Shown here in pieces: positions 43,143 through 50,589 of a stretch of DNA of 64,000 nt. Where the stretch lies: contig CP054189.1 in assembly GCA_015709495.1 (NCBI GenBank), positions 1,860,001 to 1,924,000 of the forward strand. The letters run 5' to 3'. Every line of letters begins with the position of its first letter. Position 1 is the stretch's first letter. The notes below the pieces were generated by a model. It saw nothing but the letters and a program-made list of their open reading frames with translations. It was not told the DNA's origin and searched no databases. This DNA comes from Chthonomonadaceae bacterium. Lineage in GTDB: Bacteria > Armatimonadota > Fimbriimonadia > Fimbriimonadales > Fimbriimonadaceae. The position numbers were made by a program, and so were the translations under genes.

Positions 43143-44414
43143 CTAGAAGATGTGGATCGGAAAGCGCTCTGTAAGCGCGCCGACGTCCCGCCTCACCTCG
43201 CTTAGCTCGCGTTCGTCCGTTCGGTGGCGCAGAGCCCGCGCGATCAAGGATGCGATGGCGTCCATTTCGGATTCTTGCATCCCCCTCGTCGTGATCGCGG
43301 GCGTTCCCAAACGAAGTCCGCTCGTGACAAACGGCTTCTCCGGATCGAACGGGATCGCATTCTTGTTGGTCGTGATCCGCACGTCGTCGAGCACTTGCTG
43401 GGCTTCCTTTCCCGTGACCCCGAAGGGCCTCAAATCGACGAGCATCAAATGCGAGTCTGTTCCGCCGCTCACGATCCGGAAGCCTTCGCCCTGCAGAGCT
43501 TGAGCAAGCCTTCGGGCGTTCGCTCGCACTTGCGCCTGATAACCCTTGAACCGCGGCTTGAGCGCCTCCCCCAAGCAAACGGCCTTTGCGGCAATGACGT
43601 GCATCAAGGGGCCGCCTTGAACGTTCGGAAACACCGCCTTGTCGACGTCCTTCGCCCTTTCTTCGCGGCACAGCACCATGCCCCCTCGCGGCCCGCGCAG
43701 TGACTTGTGAGTGGTGGTAGTGACGATGTCGCAATAGGGAACGGGGGAGGGATACTGCTCGCCCGCGATCAGCCCGCTGTAGTGGGCCATGTCGCACATA
43801 TGAACCGCGCCGATCTCGTCTGCGATGTCGCGGATGCGGGCAAAGTCGAACTCCCGCGAATAGGCGGTCGCGCCGCTTACGATCACCTTCGGGCGATGTT
43901 GCAAGGCAAGATCCCGCATGACATCGTAATCGATCGTCTCGGTCTCGGCGTCCACTCCGTAGGGGACCACCGAGTACAGCTTGCCGCTGAAGTTCACCGG
44001 GCTTCCGTGGGTGAGGTGCCCGCCATGCGCAAGGTTCATCGCCATCAGCGTGTCGCCGGGCTCGAGGAAGCTAAAATAGGCCGCCATGTTGGCTTGAGCG
44101 CCGCTATGGGGCTGAACGTTGACGTGCTCCGCGCCAAAAAGCTCCTTGGCCCGTTCGATCGCCAGGTTCTCGACCTCATCCACGACATCGCAACCGCCGT
44201 AATACCTCTTGCCCGGATAGCCCTCCGCGTACTTGTCCGTCAAAACGCTCATCATCGCTTCCCGAACCGCAAGGCTTGCGATGTTCTCGCTGGCGATCAG
44301 TTCCAGGTTGCCTTCTTGTCGCCGAATCTCCAACTGAATCAGTTCGAAGACCTCGGGGTCGACTTCAGCAAGGGTCGAGCGATGGACGGAAACCGCGTCC
44401 GAAGTTGCAGCCAT
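43143..44414 (-). CDS. glyA: Serine hydroxymethyltransferase
   Basis: 423 residues; interconverts serine and glycine with tetrahydrofolate. [56 protein letters not shown]-like [11 protein letters not shown], and the PLP lysine in [15 protein letters not shown] identify it. CATAAT ends 5 nt before the ATG, so the transcript is probably leaderless. It is followed by a convergent HDOD gene 6 nt away. Confidence 0.97.
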   Translation of the reverse strand: MAATSDAVSVHRSTLAEVDPEVFELIQLEIRRQEGNLELIASENIASLAVREAMMSVLTDKYAEGYPGKRYYGGCDVVDEVENLAIERAKELFGAEHVNVQPHSGAQANMAAYFSFLEPGDTLMAMNLAHGGHLTHGSPVNFSGKLYSVVPYGVDAETETIDYDVMRDLALQHRPKVIVSGATAYSREFDFARIRDIADEIGAVHMCDMAHYSGLIAGEQYPSPVPYCDIVTTTTHKSLRGPRGGMVLCREERAKDVDKAVFPNVQGGPLMHVIAAKAVCLGEALKPRFKGYQAQVRANARRLAQALQGEGFRIVSGGTDSHLMLVDLRPFGVTGKEAQQVLDDVRITTNKNAIPFDPEKPFVTSGLRLGTPAITTRGMQESEMDAIASLIARALRHRTDERELSEVRRDVGALTERFPIHIF

Positions 44415-44419
44415 GCCCC

Positions 44420-44425
44420 ATTATG
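44420..44425 (-). promoter_or_regulatory. -10 hexamer of a probable leaderless glyA promoter
   Basis: Minus-strand CATAAT, then GGGGC, then the ATG at 44414. It lies in the 48-nt gap after the upstream PLP-enzyme gene, so glyA should have its own start. Confidence 0.5.
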
Positions 44426-44462
44426 GAAGCATCGCGATCTCGGGGCCACCCAACCGAGAACT

Positions 44463-45752
44463 CTATTTGACGGCTTCGAGGGCCGACTCAAGGTCCGAGA
44501 GGATGTCGCGCGCGTCCTCGATCCCGAGGCTCATCCGAATACCGCCAGGGGCGATTCCCGCTTCTTGCTGCGCCTCCGGAGGCACCGCGCTGTGCGTCAT
44601 CGAAGCCGGATGCTCGATCAGAGTTCGAATCTGCCCCAGCGACACGGCCAGCGTGATGCTGAGTGAGTTGACGGCCAGATGGTCGATCAACGCCTTCGCT
44701 CGCTGATAGGCTTCCTCGGGCGAACCGCTCAGTTCGAAATAGATCATGCTTCCGGGAGCAAAGTTGTCATCGATGTCCCGCATCTGCTTCCGCGCGAGTT
44801 CCCGCTGTGGAAACCCATCGAGTCCAGGGTATCGAACCAGTTTCACTTTGGGATTCAGATCGAGATATTCGGCGACCCGTTGCGCGTTTTGTTGTTGCCG
44901 CTCCACCCGCAAAGCGAGCGTTGGAATGCCGAAGGTGAGGATGTCCCACGCCGCCTTGGGCGAGAGCGAACCGCCAAAGTCCTTTCGGAAGAGCAGGAGG
45001 TCGGTTTCTCGTTCTCGCGGTCCGATGACCGCCCCCCCCATATCCGCGCCAAAACCGGCAAGGTTCTTGGTCAGGGAGTGAACCACGTAATCGACTCCCA
45101 GAGGCAGTGGGCGCTGGCAATAGGGCGTGGCGAACGTGTTGTCGATGATCGTGACGAGCCTGCTCTCTGCGTCGCGGTCCTTGTTCGCATCGCCCGCGGC
45201 CCTGACGACCTCTTCGATGTCGATCAGGTCGAGGTTGGGGTTGCAGGGCGATTCAAAGTACACCACCTTGGTTTCGGGGCGAATGGCCTTGGCGATCGCC
45301 TGTGGATCGCGAAAGTCGACGAACGTGTGACTTACTCCAAACCGCTCCAGCCATCCCGTGATGAGGCTGTAGGTGCAGCCGTAGAGAGTTTTGTGGGCGA
45401 CGATGTGGTCCCCGGCCTTCACGTGAATGCCGATCACGGCGCTGATCGCGGCCATTCCCGTAGCGAAGCTCACCGCAGTCTCGCCCTTTTCGGCAAAGGC
45501 AAGGGTCTCTTCCAGAAGACCCTGCCCCGGTTCATCGAGCCTCGAATAGATGTAGATCGGATGCAGTTTGCTCCGATCGAGTTCGGGGTTGGCGAACTGG
45601 CGAAAGCCCTCAGCTCCTCGCTCGGCGCTTCTGAGTCGAAAGGCTACCGAAGTGGGGATCGGGGGCAGAATGTGGTCGTGGAAGTCCCACTTTTCACTCT
45701 TGAACTTGCCGTGAATGAGGACCGACCGGTCGCGATAAGATGATTTTGACAT
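44463..45752 (-). CDS. Cys/Met-metabolism PLP enzyme (cystathionine gamma-synthase/methionine gamma-lyase type)
   Basis: 429 residues of the trans-sulfuration family. Landmarks are YSRLDEPGQGLLEETLAFAEKG, FATGMAAISAVIGIHVKAGDH, YFESPCNPNLDLIDIE, the PLP lysine in VVHSLTKNLAGFGADMGG, and a late AVSLGQIRTLIEHPASMTHS. The last motif is common in lyases and O-acetylhomoserine enzymes as well as synthases, so the exact reaction is undecided. GGAG is 8 nt before the ATG. It is 48 nt upstream of glyA, suggesting a sulfur/one-carbon amino acid cluster. Confidence 0.85.
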   Translation of the reverse strand: MSKSSYRDRSVLIHGKFKSEKWDFHDHILPPIPTSVAFRLRSAERGAEGFRQFANPELDRSKLHPIYIYSRLDEPGQGLLEETLAFAEKGETAVSFATGMAAISAVIGIHVKAGDHIVAHKTLYGCTYSLITGWLERFGVSHTFVDFRDPQAIAKAIRPETKVVYFESPCNPNLDLIDIEEVVRAAGDANKDRDAESRLVTIIDNTFATPYCQRPLPLGVDYVVHSLTKNLAGFGADMGGAVIGPRERETDLLLFRKDFGGSLSPKAAWDILTFGIPTLALRVERQQQNAQRVAEYLDLNPKVKLVRYPGLDGFPQRELARKQMRDIDDNFAPGSMIYFELSGSPEEAYQRAKALIDHLAVNSLSITLAVSLGQIRTLIEHPASMTHSAVPPEAQQEAGIAPGGIRMSLGIEDARDILSDLESALEAVK

Positions 45753-45865
45753 GGCCTACTCTCCATTGAGTCGAGATGGGAAGGCCGGCGCAGGCTAATC
45801 GACCTCGCTCTATGGGCCACGTCCATATTATGGCTTCTGGCGGGCTGCTGCCGAGCAGCGCGAGG

Positions 45866-46117
45866 TTATTTGGAGCTCGAGTCGGTCAAACCGTACTTGC
45901 GGCGGAATCTCTCGATCCGTCCTGCGGTGTCGACCAGTTTCTTTTGGCCTGTATAGAAGGGGTGGCTGAACGCGCTGATTTCGACCGGAACGACGTAATA
46001 CTTGACGCCCTCGACCTCGCGGGTCTCATTCGTTGTGATCGTCGAGACGCCGTACCATTCATGCTCCCCGTCTACGAAGATAACAGGGTGCGAATTGGGA
46101 TGAATGCCTTCTTTCAT
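45866..46117 (-). CDS. rpmE: 50S ribosomal protein bL31, zinc-free form
   Basis: 83 residues: [20 protein letters not shown], then [27 protein letters not shown]. The CxxC and second Cys pair of zinc-binding bL31 are absent (the position before HPFYTG is Ser rather than Cys), making this the C-minus type. In many bacteria such a copy replaces the zinc form under zinc limitation; whether a second copy exists cannot be seen here. ATG 46117 is chosen with AAGG upstream; a longer open frame extends above it. Confidence 0.93.
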   Translation of the reverse strand: MKEGIHPNSHPVIFVDGEHEWYGVSTITTNETREVEGVKYYVVPVEISAFSHPFYTGQKKLVDTAGRIERFRRKYGLTDSSSK

Positions 46118-46308
46118 CGAAACCTTCTGTTCAGACCCCCTAAGGGGACCGAACATGAATATTGGCATAAGCGCGGCAAGGGTGTCAACGCGCGGGGCGC
46201 CAAACGCCCTTTGCCCCAGCAAAGGTACAATGGTGGCTCCCACGGGGTTTCCTGCGCCAGTGCCGTCGCGTGCCCTGCAACCCGATCAAGGAGACACTAC
46301 ATCTCACC

Positions 46309-48978
46309 ATGAACTCAAAATGGGTTTACCTCTTTCGAGAGGGCAACGCCTCCATGCGCGACCTACTCGGAGGCAAAGGCGCGAACCTTGCCGAAATGAC
46401 CAACATCGGCCTGCCCGTCCCCCCAGGTTTCACGATCACCACCGAAGTCTGCAACGCCTATTACGCCGCCGGACAGCAACTCCCCGACGGTCTGATGGAC
46501 CAGGTCTATCGAGCGCTGCAAGACGTGGAGACTGATCTGGGCAAGCGGTTCGGGGACCCCAGCAACCCCCTTCTCGTATCCGTCCGGTCGGGAGCGAAGT
46601 TCTCCATGCCCGGAATGATGGACACCGTTTTGAACCTCGGGCTCAACGACGAAATCGTCGAAGCGCTGACGAAGATCGTCGATCCTCGCTTTGTCTACGA
46701 CAGCTATCGCCGCCTCATCATGATGCTGAGCGACGTCGCCTATTCGGACCGGTTTCCGGGCCTTTCCAAGCACGATTTCGAGCACATCTTCGCGGGCCTC
46801 AAGCAAGAGCTGGGGGTTTCAGGCGACTTGGAGGTCGATGCGGAAGGGATGAAGGAGCTGTGCCGTCGGTTCGACGCCCATGTGCTCAAGCTGACGGGCA
46901 GCCCGTTTCCGCAGGACCCCCGCGTTCAGCTTCAAGCGGCGATCGAGGCCGTCTTCCGCTCGTGGAACAACGCCAGGGCGATCGTGTACCGGCGCAGAGA
47001 GAAGATTTCGGACGACATTGGGACTGCGGTCAACGTGCAAGCCATGGTCTTCGGCAACCGCGGCAACGACTGCGGCACCGGCGTGGCATTTACGAGGAAC
47101 GCTGCGACGGGTGAGAAGAAGGTCTTTGGCGAGTACCTCATGAACGCCCAAGGCGAAGACGTCGTCGCCGGCGTTCGAACTCCGGTTCCGATCAGCCAAT
47201 TGGCTGCGGAGAACAAGGAGTTGTACGATCAGTTCGAGGAGATTTGTGAGAGGCTCGAACGCCACTACAAGGATATGCAGGACATCGAGTTCACGATCGA
47301 GCACGGCAAGCTCTTCATCCTGCAATGCCGAACGGGCAAGCGAACGGGCCCGGCCGCGATCAAGATAGCGGTCGATCAGGTGGAGGAGGGCCTCATCACC
47401 CGCGAGCAGGCGCTGCTTCGCGTCGATCCTGAATTGCTCAACCACTGCTTGCTGCCCGTGATTTCCCCAGGCGCGGCGTATAAGGTCATCGCCAAGGGAC
47501 TTCCGGCTGGGCCTGGAGCGGCGACTGGCATCGCCGTGTTCGACGCTCAAACCGCAGCCGAACTGGGCAAGGGGGGCGAGGGCCGGAATGTCATTTTGGT
47601 GCGTGCGGAGACAAGCCCGGACGATCTGAAAGGCATGTTGGCCTCTCAGGGGGTCTTGACCGAAAAGGGAGGGATGACCAGCCATGCCGCCCTGGTCGCC
47701 CGTGGGTTCGGGATTCCCACGGTAGCGGGCTGCTCCGATATCTCCGTGGACGCGGCGAACAAGAACTTCTCGGTCGGCGACGTCACGGTTCGCGAAGGCG
47801 ACGTGATCTCTCTCAACGGGTCCTTAGGCGAGGTTATTTGGGGTGGGGTACCCGTCGAAGAACCGAAGCTGACGGGCGACTTCAACACCTTCATGGGTTG
47901 GGCCGATGAGGGACGGACGATGCGAGTTCGGACCAACGCCGACACGCCTGCGGACGTAGAGCTCGCGTTGCGGTTTGGCGCAGAGGGGATTGGACTTTGC
48001 CGAACCGAACATATGTTCTTCGAAGGCGACCGCCGCCCAGTCGTGCAGCGGATGATCCTTTCCAAGTCGGATGACGAGCGTCAGGCCGCGCTAGACGAGC
48101 TCTTGGAGTTCCAGCGGGACGACTTCGTGGGGATATTCGAAGCCCTCGACGGCTTGCCTGCGACGGTTCGGCTGATCGATCCGCCGCTGCATGAGTTTCT
48201 ACCGAACCTGGTGGAACTCGCGCAAGAGGTGGCCGTGGCGAAGGCGAACGGAAGCCCCAACGTTGAGAAGGAAGCGATGCTTCGAGCCGTGGAGTCGATG
48301 CACGAAGTCAACCCGATGATGGGGCTCCGAGGCTGCCGGCTCTCGATCGTATTTCCGCAGATCGTGCAAATGCAGACTCGCGCGATTTTGGAGGGCGCGG
48401 CGCGGGTGATTCGATCGGGGCGGCGAGCCGTGCCTGAGATCATGATCCCGCTAGTCGGCCATGTCAACGAGCTCCGGGCCGTAAAGGCAAAGCTCGAAGA
48501 AACGGCGCGCAAGGTGGTCGAAGAGCAGGGGGTTGAGATCCCCTACAGTTTCGGAACGATGATCGAGGTTCCGCGAGGAGCGCTGACGGCCGATGAGATC
48601 GCAGAGGAGGCCGACTTCTTCAGCTTCGGAACGAACGACCTCACGCAGATGACCTTCGGGTTTAGCCGTGACGATTCCGACCGGTTCTTGCGCCCCTACG
48701 TCGAACAGAAGATCCTCCCACGCGATCCCTTCGAGTCGATCGACGTCTCCGGCGTGGGCCAGTTGATGGAGTTCGCCGTATCAAAGGGGCGGTCGGTCAA
48801 ACCTTGGCTGAAACTGGGGATTTGCGGGGAACACGGCGGCGAGCCGGATTCGATCGACTTCTGCAACGAACTCGGACTCGATTACGTGAGCTGCTCCCCT
48901 TACCGGGTTCCCATCGCGCGATTGGCTGCCGCGCAGGCAGCGCTCAAGAAAGGCGTGGCCGTCATGGTAGATAAGTAG
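46309..48978 (+). CDS. ppdK: Pyruvate, phosphate dikinase
   Basis: 889 residues, full length. Interconverts pyruvate and PEP with ATP/AMP and Pi/PPi. N-terminal ATP-grasp KGANLAEMTNIGLPVPPGFTI and VRSGAKFSMPGMMDTVLNLG; phosphohistidine in GGMTSHAALVARGFGIPTV; C-terminal barrel with GLCRTEHMFF, NPMMGLRGCRL, and LGICGEHGGEP. It can serve gluconeogenesis from amino acids or pyrophosphate-dependent glycolysis. ATG 46309 has AAGGAG about 15 nt upstream, a long spacing. A hairpin follows its stop. Confidence 0.97.
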   Translation: MNSKWVYLFREGNASMRDLLGGKGANLAEMTNIGLPVPPGFTITTEVCNAYYAAGQQLPDGLMDQVYRALQDVETDLGKRFGDPSNPLLVSVRSGAKFSMPGMMDTVLNLGLNDEIVEALTKIVDPRFVYDSYRRLIMMLSDVAYSDRFPGLSKHDFEHIFAGLKQELGVSGDLEVDAEGMKELCRRFDAHVLKLTGSPFPQDPRVQLQAAIEAVFRSWNNARAIVYRRREKISDDIGTAVNVQAMVFGNRGNDCGTGVAFTRNAATGEKKVFGEYLMNAQGEDVVAGVRTPVPISQLAAENKELYDQFEEICERLERHYKDMQDIEFTIEHGKLFILQCRTGKRTGPAAIKIAVDQVEEGLITREQALLRVDPELLNHCLLPVISPGAAYKVIAKGLPAGPGAATGIAVFDAQTAAELGKGGEGRNVILVRAETSPDDLKGMLASQGVLTEKGGMTSHAALVARGFGIPTVAGCSDISVDAANKNFSVGDVTVREGDVISLNGSLGEVIWGGVPVEEPKLTGDFNTFMGWADEGRTMRVRTNADTPADVELALRFGAEGIGLCRTEHMFFEGDRRPVVQRMILSKSDDERQAALDELLEFQRDDFVGIFEALDGLPATVRLIDPPLHEFLPNLVELAQEVAVAKANGSPNVEKEAMLRAVESMHEVNPMMGLRGCRLSIVFPQIVQMQTRAILEGAARVIRSGRRAVPEIMIPLVGHVNELRAVKAKLEETARKVVEEQGVEIPYSFGTMIEVPRGALTADEIAEEADFFSFGTNDLTQMTFGFSRDDSDRFLRPYVEQKILPRDPFESIDVSGVGQLMEFAVSKGRSVKPWLKLGICGEHGGEPDSIDFCNELGLDYVSCSPYRVPIARLAAAQAALKKGVAVMVDK

Positions 48979-49004
48979 CCAGTACCCATTGCCGGGTGAC
49001 TGGC
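48978..49004 (+). terminator. Hairpin after ppdK
   Basis: GCCAGT-ACCC-attgcc-GGGT-g-ACTGGC forms a 10-bp stem with one bulge, starting at the last base of the stop codon, followed by AATAAT. It resembles a terminator lacking a U-run and shares the sequence ATTGCCGGGT with the repeat at 42163-42172. Confidence 0.5.
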
Positions 49005-49069
49005 AATAATGCTGGATTTGTCGCGGTTCCTTCAGATTGTGGTCACGAATTCGAACCGACTGTGATAGG

Positions 49070-49082
49070 ATTCAAATTGAAT
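49070..49082. promoter_or_regulatory. 13-nt palindrome upstream of the PEP-CTERM gene
   Basis: ATTCAAATTGAAT is a perfect odd-length palindrome 47 nt before the GTG start. A second small hairpin, ACGCCG-TTTTG-CGGCGT, follows at 49086-49102. The first could be an operator; the second lies in the leader. Confidence 0.35.
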
Positions 49083-49128
49083 TCGACGCCGTTTTGCGGC
49101 GTTGGTTGAAATGATAGGAGGAGATTCT

Positions 49129-49737
49129 GTGAAAACACTTCGAATTGCCGCGCTTGCCGTGGTGGGCGGCGCGATCGCTTCGGCAAATGCCACTTGGTAC
49201 TTCAGCGAGGCCGCTTTCGTGGCGGCTATTGCCCCAGGTTACTACCTGGAGACGTTTGCTGGATGGACCTACGGTTCGCCGCTGAACGGCTCTCAGTTGA
49301 CTTGGAGCGCCCCGGGCGCGAACGGCTACGGCTGGGATGCGAGCGCTGCTGGCGGGCTCTGGTCAAACCCAGACGCTCTCTCGACGAACTCCGCGTTCGA
49401 CCCCGTAACGATCACGATGACCGGTAACGCGGCGACGGCGTTTGGCGCCCGGCTCGCGAACTCCGACATCAACGGCGCCCTGATCAACGGAACGGTTACC
49501 CTCGACATCGCCGGTATCGGCCTTCAGAGCATGGCCACCGGTGGGGGTGAGCAGTTCATCGGTTGGGTCGGTGGCGGCGCGATCACGAGCGCGACCATGT
49601 CGGCCGACGATCCCGGCGTCAATAGTTGGGTCAACATCGACAACGTCTACACGGGCGTGGTTCCTGAGCCTGCGACGATGCTCGCCCTTGGGCTGGGCAG
49701 CGCTGTAGTCGCTCTGCGACGCCGCGTTCGCAAGTAA
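49129..49737 (+). CDS. PEP-CTERM sorting domain protein
   Basis: 202 residues. Signal peptide (IAALAVVGGAIASANA), an Ala/Gly/Ser/Thr-rich exported region, and a C-terminal VPEPATMLALGLGSAVVAL-RRRVRK: the PEP motif, a hydrophobic helix and a basic tail that exosortase recognises. Such proteins are usually cell-surface or matrix components. GTG 49129 is used because AGGAGG lies 7 nt upstream (ATAGGAGGAGATTCT). The gene has its own terminator. Exosortase is not in the window. Confidence 0.9.
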   Translation: MKTLRIAALAVVGGAIASANATWYFSEAAFVAAIAPGYYLETFAGWTYGSPLNGSQLTWSAPGANGYGWDASAAGGLWSNPDALSTNSAFDPVTITMTGNAATAFGARLANSDINGALINGTVTLDIAGIGLQSMATGGGEQFIGWVGGGAITSATMSADDPGVNSWVNIDNVYTGVVPEPATMLALGLGSAVVALRRRVRK

Positions 49738-49757
49738 GCGAACTCGAAAGTCCTTGC

Positions 49758-49788
49758 CGAGCGTCCCGTGCAAGCCACGGGGCGCTCG
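49758..49788 (+). terminator. Rho-independent terminator of the PEP-CTERM gene
   Basis: CGAGCGTCCCGTG and CACGGGGCGCTCG form a 13-bp stem (one G-T wobble) around a CAAGC loop, 20 nt after the stop, followed by CTTCTGTTTCT. Confidence 0.8.
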
Positions 49789-49928
49789 CTTCTGTTTCTG
49801 GTGCGCTGAACGGATGGGAGACCCCAAGCCGTCTCTCTGAGAAAGAGGCAAACAAAGGACTACGGGAACTGAAACTCGTCGGTTCGTGTTCCGGTAGTTA
49901 TAGGAAGGAACTCCAAGGAAATCACCTC

Positions 49929-50525
49929 GTGGCAAGTCGAAACGTCGCAGCGATCGTAGCTGATAGCGGAGCGTTCAGCGAACTGATGGAGAAGACCTAC
50001 AAGAAGGTCTTCAGCCTCGCCTACCGACTTGCCGGTGATCGGAACGACGCCGAGGATCTCACCCAAGAAGCTTATTACCGGGCCTACCGCAGTTTCGGAG
50101 ATTATGAGGGCGACAAGCCGTTCGAGAACTGGATCTTCCGGATCGTTACACGGCTTTTCCTCGACCTCTTGCGAGCCCGAAAGCGGCGCATTCAACCGGT
50201 GTCCCTCGATTCGCCCCTGATTCGTGAGAGCACCGAGGAATCGCTGTTCTTCGAAGTCGCAGACTCCGCGCCTGACCCCGAAGCGCAGTTTGTCGATCAG
50301 ACGTTTTCGGAAGACCTGCAACTGGCGTACAACGCGCTGAGTTCCGAGCAGAGGATGCTCGTCATGCTCGCCGACGTCCAGCAGATGCCATACAAGGAGA
50401 TCGCCCTGCTGATGGACAAGCCTGTGGGCACCATTCGGTCGAGGCTCCACAGAGCCCACAAGCAGATGCGGGCAAAGTTGCTGAGGCTGCGTGAGGGGCG
50501 CGCTCCGACAGAGAGCCCCAGCTAA
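49929..50525 (+). CDS. ECF-type RNA polymerase sigma factor
   Basis: 198 residues. Sigma region 2 is YRLAGDRNDAEDLTQEAYYRAYRSF with the -10 recognition helix, and region 4 is LMLADVQQMPYKEIALLMDKP-VGTIRSRLHRAHKQMR, the -35 binding helix. Regions 1.1 and 3 are absent, as in ECF factors. The start is GTG 49929 with AAGGAA 8 nt upstream. No anti-sigma gene follows; the next gene is an S9 peptidase 64 nt away, so activation is not explained by the context. Confidence 0.92.
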   Translation: MASRNVAAIVADSGAFSELMEKTYKKVFSLAYRLAGDRNDAEDLTQEAYYRAYRSFGDYEGDKPFENWIFRIVTRLFLDLLRARKRRIQPVSLDSPLIRESTEESLFFEVADSAPDPEAQFVDQTFSEDLQLAYNALSSEQRMLVMLADVQQMPYKEIALLMDKPVGTIRSRLHRAHKQMRAKLLRLREGRAPTESPS

Positions 50526-50589
50526 CCTCCTCTACCAATTCGGGCGCCGAAAGGGTCAAATCACCTGAAAATCGGGGTAGCCTCCCCGC

